Source: Vitreimonas flagellata | GTDB taxonomy: Bacteria > Pseudomonadota > Alphaproteobacteria > Caulobacterales > Aquidulcibacteraceae | Direction of reading: 5' to 3' | DNA length: 64,000 bases | Assembly: GCF_004634425.1 (NCBI RefSeq) | Contig: NZ_SBJL01000003.1 | Coordinates: 496,001-560,000, forward strand | Shown: piece after piece, positions 17,601-27,105 of the stretch | How positions within the stretch are numbered: position 1 is the first letter of the stretch | How the letters are laid out: every line of letters begins with the position of its first letter | Program-made: the position numbers and the translations under genes | Notes under the pieces: model-generated | The model's input: the letters and a program-made list of their open reading frames with translations, nothing else | What the model was told of the DNA's origin: nothing | The model's database searches: none

Positions 17601-20600
17601 GCAATGGGACTGGCGCGCGGATCACGCGAAACTATTACGCCGCACGTGGCGGCGACGTCATCTTCAGCATTGATGCTGAGGGTTATGTCACCAAATTCGA
17701 TTATGACAAAGAAGGGCGCGTTTATACGCGCTATCGTTTTGTCAACAAGGTCGCGCCAGTCGACAGCTGGGCAATCGCCGATGTCGTGAGCGCCGACAAG
17801 GGCGCCTATTTCACTTATGGCTATCGCTATGACGGCTTGGGACGGCTGACGCACTACATCGACGCCAATGGCGTGACCACGTATACCAGCTATCACGCTA
17901 ATGGGTTGAAGGGCTGGGAAATTTCATCCTACGGCCAAGGCGTGGACGAACGCCGCACGATCTACACTTATGATCAGGCGGGCCGCGTCATTATCGCCGA
18001 CCATTATCAGACTGAGGCGTGGAACACGAGTTCGGCGGGCTCCACGGTCACCCAGCTTAATCTGGGCTATAGAATTCAGTCACCCAACGGTCAGTACAAC
18101 GCTATCCTGACGCGCGAAGGCGAGCTTCGCGTCTACCATAAGGGCGAGGTTCTCTGGTCGAGTGGCAGTCGCGAAATCGTTAGCGGCGCGACCTATCGCT
18201 TGGTCGCGCAAACAGATGGCAACCTTGTCATTTATCGCGATGTGACCGGGCAAAGCTCCGTTGCAATTTGGAACTCAGGCACGGCAGGCGCGCATTCCGG
18301 CGCAACGTTCTTGCAGATGCAAGACGACGGCAATCTGGTCTTCAACAAAGGTACCGCGCCAACAAGCGGCGGTGTGATCTGGGCGACCAATACGCAGGGT
18401 GCGACGGCCGGCCCGTACGCCAATGATTATATTCGCCAAACTTATGCCTATGACGGTCTAGGCAATCTTGTCTCGACGACAGATTTCAACGGGGTAACGA
18501 CGGCGTTCACCTACGACCGCGCCGGTCGTGTGCTGACGCGGGTCGATGCCAGTGGGACAGCGCTCGCGCGCACGACGACGTTTGAGTACGACACGTTCGG
18601 CCGCGGCGTGAAGACGACCGATGCGGCGAACAATGCGGCTTATGCCTATTTCGATCGCCTGGGCCGGGTCACGCTCGCAATCGACGCGATGGGCTATGCG
18701 ACTGAGACCACCTACACAGCTTTTGGTGAAGTCGGCAGCGTCATCCGGCGCATGAACGCCACGAGTGGTGCGGCTGTCGGCGCGCCGCCCACGATCACCG
18801 CTAATGCGGCCGATGCGACGACGAGCTTCGAGTACGACAACCTTGGTCGCGTCACCAAGACGACGGACGCTTTGGGCGCCTATGAGCAGTACAATCTCAA
18901 CGCCTTCGGTCAGCGCACAGCCGTACGCAACAAGATCGGCGGCTGGACCGATTACGTCTACGACAAGCTTGGACGGGTCACGTCCGAGACGATCTGGTTT
19001 GAGACCTATAATGGTCCGACGTCCAAGCGCGTCACCAACGCTTTTGCTTATGATAGTCGCGGCAATCTCGTCACCAAGACTGAGGCGCTAGGGCTCAGCG
19101 AAGAGCGGGTCACCACTTACGCCTACGATGCGGGCGATCGCCTGATTAGCAAGAGCGGCGAGGCGGTGAGTGTGGCGACCTCGGCGACGGGCGCCCTTAG
19201 CAGCGTTACGCCGACGGAATATTTCTACTACGATCGCCGCGGCAATCTGATCGAGAAGAGGGATGCGGCGGGCGCACGTACGCTCTTTTGGTACGACAAG
19301 CTTGACCGGGTCACACATAGCTTGAGCGCGAGCGGGGCGCTCACGCGTCATTGGTACGACAAGAACGGCAATCTGGTCGAAACCCGTACCTATGAAACGC
19401 TGCAGAGCTTGCCGACCGACGCCAAGGGCCTGCCGCCGAGCGGCGGCGCCAGCGCCTATCGCGTCACGCAATACCAGTATGATGCGCTCAATCGTCTGAC
19501 CAAGACGATCGTGCCCAACATCACAACGGCGGCTTATACCAGCGCGCTTGCGGTGACCTCCGGCAATCTGGAGACCACCTACACGTACGACGCGATGAAC
19601 AATGTCGTGCTGGTGACAGACCCACGCGGCTCCAGCACCTGGTCCTATTACGACAAGCTCGGGCGCAAGACGGTCCAAGTGGATGCTGCGCTCTATCGCA
19701 CCGATTGGAGCTATGATGCGAACGGCAATGTAACCAGCGAACGTCGTTACGCCACGGCCCAAGCGAGCGCGCCGTCGAGCACGACAAGCGCGCCCACAGC
19801 GCCTGCCACCAATGCAGCCGATCGCGTGACCGACTTCACGTACGACAAGATGGGCCGGCGTCTCACGGAAGCGCGCGCCAACGTCGCCGTGCACAACGGC
19901 ACGGGCGGAACCAGCAGCGTCACGTCCACCATCACCTACACCTACAACGCGCTGAGTCAGGTCCTGAGTAAGACCGAGGCGACTGGCGACGCGATCAACT
20001 ACACCTACGACCTCGGCGGGCGCATGACGCGCGAGCAGCGCTCGGCCTTCACCGACGTCAATGGCGCAAGCGTCACGCCGACGGTCGAGTACGAATACAA
20101 CGGCCTCAACAATCTGACGCTCACGCGCGCTTTAGGCGCGGGTGGCGCAATCGCCGCGGCTGAGCGCACCAGCACATACGCTTATGATGGCGCCGGCCGC
20201 CTCGCTAGCGTGACCGACGCCGAGGGCTTCAAGCGCGCTTACGTCTATGATGTGACTGGGCGCATCATCCGTGAAGAATACAATCGCCTCAACTTCACCG
20301 CCGCCGCTAACGAAGCCGTTGGGTATGATTATGATCTAGAGGGGCGTGTCGTTCAGCAGGGCGTCATGCTCTATCAGAGCGGCGCCTGGACCCGCACTGG
20401 CGCGAACATCGACACGGTCGTGACGCAGTACAACGCTTATGGCGAAGTCTCTGCACGCGGCATGAACGGCCTCTATGCCGAGGCATTCCATTATGATGGC
20501 GCCGGTCGCCTCTGGCGTTCGAACACCGGCGACGGCGTCTGGAGATATTTCCTCTATGACGGCGCCGGCAATCAGACTCTCGTTATCGCAAGCGAGGGGA

Positions 20601-23600
20601 CGGCCATTGGCGAGGGGAGTCTCACCTCGCTCAGCGCAGTGCTCGACCTCTGGGGCGCCAATCGCGCTAACATTGGCACAACTTATGTGGATGGCGTTGT
20701 CGCCACGATCACCAAGTATGACGCGCGCAATCAAGCCATCGAAGTGCGTGAGCCACAGCGCGAACTGAGCACGGTCGCAGGCGTGACCAGCAAATCGGAT
20801 CTCATCACCACGCGGGCTTACAACGCATTTGGCGAAGTGGCTTATGAGATCAATGCAGCGGGTGCACGCTTCGATTATAGCTACAACACGATGGGTAGGC
20901 TCACCAAGGTGCAGAGCCCGTCCGTGCAGGGCGTCGGTGAGAATGGCCAATATATCACCGGCTATAACGCAACCACCTATGCGCCGATCGCCAATTCAGC
21001 GACGGCGACCACATTCCGACCCGAGGAGCACCGTTATTACGACGCTTCAGGGCGCTTGGTCGCAAGTCGTGATGGCAATGGAAATCTCACGCGCATGGTT
21101 CTGCTCGCCGGCACTGGCTATGGCGGGTCGGGTGCACTTGCCAGTGAGACAATCTACGCCGACGGCGGGGTCATTCGCGTCAAATATGACATTCACGGCG
21201 ATGCAAGACGGATCGAGGATCAGCTCTACAACGCCTCGACCTCGACAGTCCTCAATGCGACCAAGCAGGATTACGACAAACTTGGCCGGCTCATTAAACT
21301 GGATCAGTCCGGAATCCTCATCGAACATTATCGCTATGATGGTCTGGGCCAGCGCACCAAGCGCTGGAATACGCTGCTCAATCCGACCAACAATGAAAAT
21401 GCCGCCGGTCTTGTTGAAACCTTTGCCTATGATCACCAAGGCAGGCTGACCCAGCATGTCGCGATGGGTGGCGACACGACAAGTTACGCCTATGCCTGGA
21501 ACGGCGCGCATGTGACTGCGGGCATGGGAAGTTTCGGTGGTTGGACCGAGACCACCACTTACGCGAACTCCAAAACCATTATCGAGAAGACGGATGTTTT
21601 CGGCCGAACGATCCAGAAGACGGACATGGGCGCCCGCGTGTCGGATTCGTCTTACGATAAAGCCGGCCGATTGGTGCAGCGCACCGGCGGCGAGGCCCTC
21701 AATCTGACCTATTACAATACGGGTCGCTTACAGAGCCAATTCACGATGACGGGCACTGTCGTGAGTATGAATTGGACGAGGCGTGAGACGCTCTTCGGAT
21801 ATGACGCAGTCGGCAACCAGACCTCCGAGAAATACACTGAGAGCGGCGAACTCTATGAGGAAGGTCAGTTCTGGAACGCCTATGATCAGGCTTGGGAATG
21901 GTACACGAACCATAATACTTGGTCGGATGTTCTGAAAAACGCCACCGCCAGTTATGATGCGCTTGGGCGGATTACGAATTGGAGCGAAGCAGGAACGACC
22001 TATGCGCCGGCAGCCAGTCGCGCAATTTTCTATGACGCGAACAGCAACATTCGCCGCACGACGAGTGTCTTCAAGCAACTCAACGCCCAAGGTGTCGCGC
22101 TCTCGACGAACACTACACAGGATTATTGGTATCGCTTCGATTCCATGAACCGCGTGGTGACGCAGATGGGCCAGCTCACGGGCGGCGCTATTGTGCGCGG
22201 CGGCCAGGGCACGGACATCTTCTACGATCTTGCCGGCAATCGCGCTTATACTCTGCGTTCGTTTGCCGACCAGTATACGGAATACGAGGAAGCCTGGGAA
22301 AATGGCGAGCTTGTCTTCGTTCCGATTGATTATCCGTTCACAAACACACAGCGCGAGGATTACACCTACGACGCGCTGAGCCGCCTCACACAGGTGCGGA
22401 GTGTCAACGGTACGTATTGGGATCCAAATCCCACTACGGCTGGCGTATTGCGGGCGGCTTACGCGTATGACGCAATGGGACGTTTGACGTCGCAAACGGA
22501 CTACGACCAGAACGGCACGACCGTGCTCTATAGCCGGGTCGCGACGTACAATGCCAAAAGCCAGATCACGACCGACACCACCAACACCAAGCGCGGCAAC
22601 GTCGTCTATAAGGGCGTTTCCACCTACGATTACGGGACGGGTCTTAACTACGCGCTCGGCGCAGCGCTCTCCATCACGACGGCCAATTACGAAAACAATT
22701 CATTCAAAAATAACTCCCTTACCACCAACACCTATCAATGGTGGGACGGCGCTGTTCAGAACACGATCCAGTTCAAGCCGAACACAAGCCAATCCACCAC
22801 CAACACCTCCACCTACTATTACGATTACCTCGGCGGCGCGGCGCAAGTGCGCCAAGTAAGCGTGGCCGACGGACGTGCGCGCTCGATCACGTATAAGTCC
22901 GATCTAAGCGGACAAGTTATGCGACGCGACGAGGCGGACAACAACGCCAGCAACGGCGACCCGCATGAAATATGGTACCGCTTCGGCGGTCGCGAGATGG
23001 GCTATGTCGGCAATAACGGCACGCTCAACACCGATTATGTGAGTTCGGTTGCCAATCGCACCGCAGCGCAAGGGACGGGCGCCTTTAGAAACGGATCTTC
23101 CGCGTACTCCTCCTACGCGGATTTTGATCAATCGCTCAATCGCATCAATTCCTACGAGCAGGGTTCAGCCGGCTCTGGCTACACAGTGCGCGCGGGTGAA
23201 ACGCTTTCCTCAATCGCTTCCAATCTCTGGGGCGACAGTTCGCTTTGGTGGAAACTCGCCGAGGCGAATGGTCTTTCGGGCGACGCCTCGCTCGCAGAAG
23301 GCCAGGTCCTCAACGTGCCTGCAGGCGTGCTGAAGAACACGCACAATGCATCGACTTTCCAGCCCTATGATCCGAATGAGGCGATTGGCGAGACCGCGCC
23401 GACAACGCCAAAGGCTCCGAAGCCGAAGAAGAACAAGTGTGGCGGGTTCGGCGCCGTAATTGTTGCAATAGTTGCGGTCGTCGTGGCGGCGATAGTCGCG
23501 CCATATGCGATTGCCGCGATCGCAAACCTCGCACCAGGGGTTCAAGGCATCACAGCCGCCATGGTGTCGAAGACGATGGCTGCGGGTCTTGCGATCAGCA

Positions 23601-25273
23601 AGTTCGGTGCGGCGACCGTGATGGCAGGTGGGGCGATCGCTGGCGCCGCGGGTTCTGTCGTCAGCCAAGGCGTTGGCGTCGTGACAGGCATTCAGGAGAA
23701 ATTCTCTTGGAACGCCGTGGCGCTTGCGGCCGTCGGCGGAGGGGTTGGTGCGAGCGGCGGTTGGGGGATCGGGAGCGCGGCGCTGCGACAGGCCGCGGGG
23801 AGTGTGGTCACTCAGGGGATAGGTGTCGCCACGGGCCTACAGGACAGTTTTTCCTGGGCTGGAGTAGCGGCAGCAGGGTTAAGTACCTTCATTCCAGGCA
23901 ACATCGGGCCGATTGGGACGGTCGCAGCTCGGACGATTGTCAATGGAGCTACCCGCACACTGTTTGAGGGGGGCGATTTTGGCGACAACGTGTTGGCGGC
24001 GTTGCCGGATGTAGTCGGTCAAACTATCGGGGAAGCGATTGCGGGGGAAATTGCGAGAGCGAACGAACCCGAACCGGTCGTAGCGGAGGGTGATGGCGAA
24101 TACTTCGATGGGTTCGCTCTGCGCTTCGGCGACGCCGACCCGGCTCAGGTGCAGGCCAACGCAGCTGCGGAGATCGAACTTCTCAAGGATGCGCTGTCGC
24201 AAGCAACAGGCGAGGACGCTCTTCTTCTCCATTCGGCGCTCATTGGCGCCATGTCTCACTACGAACTCGCCGGGGGTGCCGGGTCGCTGCGAGCCAGCGG
24301 TCTGGTTCCGGACGGCAATGAGCTTGTCATAGCTGAAGCCTACCGGAGGGGCGCGGACGACCTCGCGGCCGACATGCTGGCTGACGATTTCTTCGCGGGC
24401 GCGGACATTGGCCAGGTGTTGGCAGGTTTCCGGGACGGTGCCGCTGGCGAAGCCTTCGGACGCTACCTAGACAACACCATCACGCTTGCCTCGCTGGACG
24501 AAATTCCGGGAAGCGTCATCGATGCGCGCTCTCGCTCGAATATCGTGCGCAGCCTCGGCGCTGGACGAGGAGCGTTCAAGCGGGAAATCGAGGGCATCCT
24601 CTATGGCGCCGCAGCGCCTGCGATGCTGGCGCGCTCGCCGTTCGCGGGATTGGAGGCCGGTTTCCTCCGTTCCGCCGACAATGGGCTTGATCGCGCCGAT
24701 CTTACTTCTTTCCAGGCGGGTCTTCACGAGGCAGCGGGCCGAGCGACCTACACCGGCCTGTTATCGATGGCCGCTGGCGGCGCAGTGTTCGGTGCTCTGA
24801 GCCGCAATGTTCGCAGCGGCCTGCGACTGACATTGGATATGCTCGACAACCGCGGGCGCTTCCTCGGCGTACATAATGCGGGACCGCACACGCCGACGTT
24901 TAAGAATTGGCTTTCCTACAGCGACCGTGGCATCGAGATTCTGCCCGGCGGTGCCATCCGCTACGGTCGGATAATTGATGGCAGAGGTGTTTCCGTGACC
25001 TATCGGGACGGCTTCCCGGATTTCTCTCCCTTCATGAGGCATCCTAGCGGTGTCAGGTCAGTGACGATTGAGAACATGACGGGCACGCCGGCCGATTTCC
25101 GAGCCGCCAATGCTGCGGCTGGCAGGCCCGAGTGGGGACGAGCGGCGCCAGAAGATTGGACCTGGCATCACCATCAGGATGGTCGGACAATGCAATTGAT
25201 CCCCACCAACATAAATGACAAGTTTCCGCACATTGGCGGCGCTGCGATTGTGAGGAGGCGTGCTGGGCAATGA
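14651..25273 (+). CDS. Giant RHS polymorphic toxin with LysM domain and WHH-type HNH nuclease tip
   Basis: 3540 residues. In order: an N-terminal conserved segment (MVSIFTGLGAGFERGS, NAATGNLILQRQDEFLVGRG); dozens of YD/RHS repeats to about residue 2800, which build the hollow toxin shell; a bulb-type lectin insert near 1140-1250; a LysM domain at about 2844-2892 (YTVRAGETLSSIASNLWGDS); a KPKKNK linker and hydrophobic, glycine-rich segments at about 2930-3060; and a variable C-terminus. The tip holds W3505-H-H-H, then QLIPTNINDKFPHIGG, the signature of the WHH group of HNH/endonuclease VII toxins, so it probably cuts DNA. There is no Sec signal peptide. The SUKH immunity gene overlaps its stop. 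Paralogous to the RHS gene at 46702. The export route is unknown. Confidence 0.93.
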   Translation: MVSIFTGLGAGFERGSGAALGAGGLLGGAGLGRGGEGVFLNAATGNLILQRQDEFLVGRGPDIGVARTYNSLGALDDNGDYWRQSTDRRIFGLTGTVNTTGSTVKHVSADGSEITYAWNGSAYTTTDGAGAHDKLTHSAGVWTWTDGSTQTKETYASAETDVWRIASVVDSDGNALSFTYVSGSPTKLSRVTTQDGSYLEYTWSGSNITSIVTGYTDLATSTAKTITRTTYGYDGSNRLTSVTVDLTPDNLADAATYTTAYTYDGSTNRIASITQTDGSSLAITYDGSGRVATLTQTVASGDTRVTTLAYYSDRTEVTDPRGSVTKLYYDANKQLTKVVAPAAQSGATPQEVLYEYDTSGNVTKVTDAGGGITEYTYDSAGNVSTIEDPLGNVTERFYDSNNNLIRESRNGSTGSSASTALHTRYVYDSENHLRYAISAEGRVTEYRYTSQGELQYTITYPAHAYTPGSTAVSEATMNTWRDGLADRSTTQIVKNVYDARGNLSQTLSYGAATTAGVEATSEGYAHLYLTYDEAGRLLKRHLPPQVAEQFVYDGMGRLIASFDLSVGWTNLVFNDGATTTTITDAAGLSVVSTFNKAGELISRVESGANVNGGTRSYLYDKNGQVRRVVDATGYKAYVLYDRAGRKIADVGHGGQILEYKYGAGGELIATVKYNTLITSAQLAQLDDPNSEIEIASLRPAATVRDLLSWTIYDANGRVAQTIQGDGSITNYAYDAAGRLVATRGYYNKLASGVVSGYLTSPPATPASVATHAKDVIVRSFYDGDGRLIGALDGTGVLSEITYDGAGRKVAETTFANATALSDANNADLRATGTFAQLRASIAADATRDATSRYVYDGQGLLRFTIDAIGRVTEYIYWGGVTWHAIGPARKTIAYATPLGTLGQYTYATVKAAITTNTADRHAHAVYNSKGQLVYAVDAQGAVTQLTYDALGRVIKSAQFAVSADMSAMGAGDQWEANLNAWAASNGTGARITRNYYAARGGDVIFSIDAEGYVTKFDYDKEGRVYTRYRFVNKVAPVDSWAIADVVSADKGAYFTYGYRYDGLGRLTHYIDANGVTTYTSYHANGLKGWEISSYGQGVDERRTIYTYDQAGRVIIADHYQTEAWNTSSAGSTVTQLNLGYRIQSPNGQYNAILTREGELRVYHKGEVLWSSGSREIVSGATYRLVAQTDGNLVIYRDVTGQSSVAIWNSGTAGAHSGATFLQMQDDGNLVFNKGTAPTSGGVIWATNTQGATAGPYANDYIRQTYAYDGLGNLVSTTDFNGVTTAFTYDRAGRVLTRVDASGTALARTTTFEYDTFGRGVKTTDAANNAAYAYFDRLGRVTLAIDAMGYATETTYTAFGEVGSVIRRMNATSGAAVGAPPTITANAADATTSFEYDNLGRVTKTTDALGAYEQYNLNAFGQRTAVRNKIGGWTDYVYDKLGRVTSETIWFETYNGPTSKRVTNAFAYDSRGNLVTKTEALGLSEERVTTYAYDAGDRLISKSGEAVSVATSATGALSSVTPTEYFYYDRRGNLIEKRDAAGARTLFWYDKLDRVTHSLSASGALTRHWYDKNGNLVETRTYETLQSLPTDAKGLPPSGGASAYRVTQYQYDALNRLTKTIVPNITTAAYTSALAVTSGNLETTYTYDAMNNVVLVTDPRGSSTWSYYDKLGRKTVQVDAALYRTDWSYDANGNVTSERRYATAQASAPSSTTSAPTAPATNAADRVTDFTYDKMGRRLTEARANVAVHNGTGGTSSVTSTITYTYNALSQVLSKTEATGDAINYTYDLGGRMTREQRSAFTDVNGASVTPTVEYEYNGLNNLTLTRALGAGGAIAAAERTSTYAYDGAGRLASVTDAEGFKRAYVYDVTGRIIREEYNRLNFTAAANEAVGYDYDLEGRVVQQGVMLYQSGAWTRTGANIDTVVTQYNAYGEVSARGMNGLYAEAFHYDGAGRLWRSNTGDGVWRYFLYDGAGNQTLVIASEGTAIGEGSLTSLSAVLDLWGANRANIGTTYVDGVVATITKYDARNQAIEVREPQRELSTVAGVTSKSDLITTRAYNAFGEVAYEINAAGARFDYSYNTMGRLTKVQSPSVQGVGENGQYITGYNATTYAPIANSATATTFRPEEHRYYDASGRLVASRDGNGNLTRMVLLAGTGYGGSGALASETIYADGGVIRVKYDIHGDARRIEDQLYNASTSTVLNATKQDYDKLGRLIKLDQSGILIEHYRYDGLGQRTKRWNTLLNPTNNENAAGLVETFAYDHQGRLTQHVAMGGDTTSYAYAWNGAHVTAGMGSFGGWTETTTYANSKTIIEKTDVFGRTIQKTDMGARVSDSSYDKAGRLVQRTGGEALNLTYYNTGRLQSQFTMTGTVVSMNWTRRETLFGYDAVGNQTSEKYTESGELYEEGQFWNAYDQAWEWYTNHNTWSDVLKNATASYDALGRITNWSEAGTTYAPAASRAIFYDANSNIRRTTSVFKQLNAQGVALSTNTTQDYWYRFDSMNRVVTQMGQLTGGAIVRGGQGTDIFYDLAGNRAYTLRSFADQYTEYEEAWENGELVFVPIDYPFTNTQREDYTYDALSRLTQVRSVNGTYWDPNPTTAGVLRAAYAYDAMGRLTSQTDYDQNGTTVLYSRVATYNAKSQITTDTTNTKRGNVVYKGVSTYDYGTGLNYALGAALSITTANYENNSFKNNSLTTNTYQWWDGAVQNTIQFKPNTSQSTTNTSTYYYDYLGGAAQVRQVSVADGRARSITYKSDLSGQVMRRDEADNNASNGDPHEIWYRFGGREMGYVGNNGTLNTDYVSSVANRTAAQGTGAFRNGSSAYSSYADFDQSLNRINSYEQGSAGSGYTVRAGETLSSIASNLWGDSSLWWKLAEANGLSGDASLAEGQVLNVPAGVLKNTHNASTFQPYDPNEAIGETAPTTPKAPKPKKNKCGGFGAVIVAIVAVVVAAIVAPYAIAAIANLAPGVQGITAAMVSKTMAAGLAISKFGAATVMAGGAIAGAAGSVVSQGVGVVTGIQEKFSWNAVALAAVGGGVGASGGWGIGSAALRQAAGSVVTQGIGVATGLQDSFSWAGVAAAGLSTFIPGNIGPIGTVAARTIVNGATRTLFEGGDFGDNVLAALPDVVGQTIGEAIAGEIARANEPEPVVAEGDGEYFDGFALRFGDADPAQVQANAAAEIELLKDALSQATGEDALLLHSALIGAMSHYELAGGAGSLRASGLVPDGNELVIAEAYRRGADDLAADMLADDFFAGADIGQVLAGFRDGAAGEAFGRYLDNTITLASLDEIPGSVIDARSRSNIVRSLGAGRGAFKREIEGILYGAAAPAMLARSPFAGLEAGFLRSADNGLDRADLTSFQAGLHEAAGRATYTGLLSMAAGGAVFGALSRNVRSGLRLTLDMLDNRGRFLGVHNAGPHTPTFKNWLSYSDRGIEILPGGAIRYGRIIDGRGVSVTYRDGFPDFSPFMRHPSGVRSVTIENMTGTPADFRAANAAAGRPEWGRAAPEDWTWHHHQDGRTMQLIPTNINDKFPHIGGAAIVRRRAGQ
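18071..18410 (+). other. Bulb-type (mannose-binding) lectin domain inside the RHS repeats
   Basis: Residues about 1141-1253 of the first RHS protein interrupt the YD repeats with a beta-prism lectin unit. It carries the QxDxNxVxY sugar-binding motif (QTDGNLVIY) and a degenerate second copy (QDDGNLVFN), flanked by NGQYNAILTREGELRVY and VIWATNTQG. The second RHS protein has no such insert at the matching place. It probably binds glycans on target or producer cells. Confidence 0.8.
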
Positions 25274-25758
25274 AGGAACTGTTTGCTGACGCTGAGCGCG
25301 GCCTCGCGGATGCAAGAATCGACGAGTCCGAACGTGAGCAAGGAAGCTCGTTTCCGGAGGACTTCAAGCAGTACCTCAGGGAGATCAATGGCGGATGGCT
25401 GAGGGATTCGGCCGACTTTCAATTCGGGGAGGGCCACGTAACGGCGGCTCGGTGCCTTCTTGGCTTCAACCCCTCGTCCAAGCGAGACATCGGGAAAAAG
25501 CAGGCGAACATGGACTATGTCCCGCCGCAGCTGCTGCCTATCGGCGAGGACTTGGGAGGAGCCGACGTCTTCGTCTTAGACCTTCGACCGGAAACGCTTG
25601 GCCGGGTCTACATCCGTGCTATCAATGTGCCACCAAATCCGAAGCCATTCTTGCCGGCGTCACTCTTCGTGGAGCCGGATGAAGAAGCGCTCTACCATCA
25701 CGTGGCCGACAGCTTCTCCGAATTCATCGACATGATCGCCGGTCGCGCCCGTAGCTGA
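25270..25758 (+). CDS. SUKH (SMI1/KNR4) family immunity protein
   Basis: 162 residues. The SUKH pattern is visible: an N-terminal helix ending SSFPEDFKQYLREINGGW, then strands with LLGFNP, a central PQLLPIGEDLGGADVFVLDL, and a helical C-terminus (ALYHHVADSFSEFIDMIAG). SUKH proteins are common immunity partners of nuclease toxins, including WHH/HNH tips. The start codon overlaps the RHS stop (ATGA), giving coupled translation as expected for toxin/immunity pairs. It most likely binds the WHH nuclease tip of the adjacent protein and protects the producer from self-killing. Confidence 0.88.
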   Translation: MKELFADAERGLADARIDESEREQGSSFPEDFKQYLREINGGWLRDSADFQFGEGHVTAARCLLGFNPSSKRDIGKKQANMDYVPPQLLPIGEDLGGADVFVLDLRPETLGRVYIRAINVPPNPKPFLPASLFVEPDEEALYHHVADSFSEFIDMIAGRARS

Positions 25759-26190
25759 TCAGCTCGCCTCACCGTCAAAAAATTCGCACGCAGTCTCTCT
25801 GACGAAGGACACACCTCGTACAGCTAGATAAAGGCGCACCTTGCAGGTGCGCGAAACCGTTACTGCGCAACGGGCAAATCCACGGTGCGAGCAGGTGCAC
25901 GCACCAAGGTGCGAATTCGCTCAGTCGGCGAGATGCGTTTGAAGCGAGCGTGAGTGTTGGTCAGCCGAACGTCTTTGGTCGCTTAGGTTCACGGGCTCTT
26001 GTCGCAAAGCGGGCGACCCAACCCAATACGATGCCAAAAGCGAGAGACCCATCCGGTTAGATGTGCTCGGTCGATCGCGGCCGAGTCTAGTCGGGCGCCC
26101 AAGACTCGAAGGCGCCACTCCAAGCCCAAGTGTCTCGATTGTTCCGTGACCGTGCTGAGAAGCGTGGGCGGGCGGCCCTGCGCGGAGAAC
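25759..26190 (+). other. Gene-free stretch between convergent RHS-immunity and flagellar transcripts
   Basis: No believable coding frame is present. A hairpin GCGCACC (25834-25840), TTGCA, GGTGCGC (25846-25852) sits 76 nt after the SUKH stop and could act as a transcription stop, though no T-run follows. More GGTGC/GCACC repeats occur to about 25912 and could form larger foldbacks. Both flanking transcripts end here, so bidirectional termination is expected. Confidence 0.4.
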
Positions 26191-26538
26191 CTAGCCGCTC
26201 GACTTCATGGAGTTGAAGGCATTCTCCAACACTATATTGGCCTCTTGGTCGCGCTGGATCGTACTCATTACCCGGTCAACGAGGTTTTGAAACTGCGGGT
26301 CGTTCAACGTGGTCTCGCCAAATTCCTCAACGAGCAGCGCCGACACAAGGGCGCGTCGCAATTCTTGAGGTGGAGCCTCTCCTGTGGCGAGTGTGTCGCG
26401 AATGCGCTCCAGGAAAGCGCGCTTGGATCTGCTCGACGTTCGCGGCGCTTGTGGGCTTGCGCGTTTGGTTTTTGCCGCGTGCTCCAATTGAGCGCGCAGC
26501 ATGATGAGGATCTGATCGGCGGGATTGATCCGCGTCAT
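26191..26538 (-). CDS. Unknown 115-residue protein, last gene of the flagellar operon
   Basis: Predicted soluble and mostly helical: MTRINPADQILIMLRAQLEH, a basic serine-rich linker (SPQAPRTSSRSKR), then FLERIRDTLATGEAPPQELR and a C-terminal helix rich in Asn, Glu and Gln (DRVMSTIQRDQEANIVLENA). No family is recognised. It starts 3 nt after the TPR gene stop, so it is part of the leftward flagellar operon. Small helical proteins at such positions are often export chaperones, rod or hook accessory factors, or anti-sigma factors of the FlgM kind. Since a FliA-like sigma factor is two genes upstream, an anti-sigma role is worth testing. None of these is shown. Confidence 0.7.
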   Translation of the reverse strand: MTRINPADQILIMLRAQLEHAAKTKRASPQAPRTSSRSKRAFLERIRDTLATGEAPPQELRRALVSALLVEEFGETTLNDPQFQNLVDRVMSTIQRDQEANIVLENAFNSMKSSG

Positions 26539-26541
26539 GTC

Positions 26542-27096
26542 TTAGTGCTCGCGCGGCGGGAATTGCCGCAGCATGAGTGCGGTGGCGGAGATTGCCTCGT
26601 CGTCCCCGTCGCCCGATTGGATGAGGAGTTCGCGGCACTTCTCGATGATGAGATGCATGTCGCGACTGAGCGGCGGGTTCTCTTGATTGAGTGCGATGCC
26701 TGCCCCGAGTGTGGTGATGGCGCCTGCGAAATCATCGCGGATGAGACAACGCAAGCCATCGACGAATTTACGTAGATAGTGTTCGTCCGGCAATCGGTCG
26801 AGGCGGCCCCAGGTTTCAAGTGCCGCGTCCGCCTCGCCTGAGGTGAGCTGAAAGAAACCCAGCTGAAAACGTGCGATGGAGAAATCAGGTTCGAGCACCA
26901 CCGCGCGGGAGAGCGATTCATGCGCTTCGATGAGCCGCTTCTCGCCGATCAGGATTGAGCCGCGCAGAAAGTGCAGGCGGCCATCGTCGGGATAGGCAAG
27001 CAGAAGCGCATCGATGCGTGCGATCTGGTCGGCGGGCATGGTCGCCACGCCTGCGCTCAGTTCAGCCATCGTTGCGTCGTCGGCGTATCGTGACAT
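26542..27096 (-). CDS. TPR-repeat protein of the flagellar operon
   Basis: 184 residues with about three tetratricopeptide-like helical pairs: GRLHFLRGSILIGEKRLIEA, AVVLEPDFSIARFQLGFFQL, and TFGAI-like FAGAITTLGAGIALN. The layout resembles the SycD/LcrH class of type III secretion chaperones, which bind translocators or late substrates, but TPR repeats alone do not prove it. It is encoded 9 nt after the FliA-like sigma factor. A second TPR protein (41097-42224) lies after flhA. TPR genes are not part of the standard flagellar core, so this pair is a distinctive feature of the cluster. Confidence 0.8.
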   Translation of the reverse strand: MSRYADDATMAELSAGVATMPADQIARIDALLLAYPDDGRLHFLRGSILIGEKRLIEAHESLSRAVVLEPDFSIARFQLGFFQLTSGEADAALETWGRLDRLPDEHYLRKFVDGLRCLIRDDFAGAITTLGAGIALNQENPPLSRDMHLIIEKCRELLIQSGDGDDEAISATALMLRQFPPREH

Positions 27097-27105
27097 ATTC
27101 GCCCC

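Noticed and set aside
16901-17896. 331-residue leftward ORF and similar ones inside both RHS genes
   Set aside because: They mirror the YD-repeat codons (Ile/Arg/Val-rich reverse readings) and have no start signals.
25759-26190. Small leftward ORF 25921-26118
   Set aside because: Odd composition, no ribosome site and no family; lies between two convergent transcript ends.
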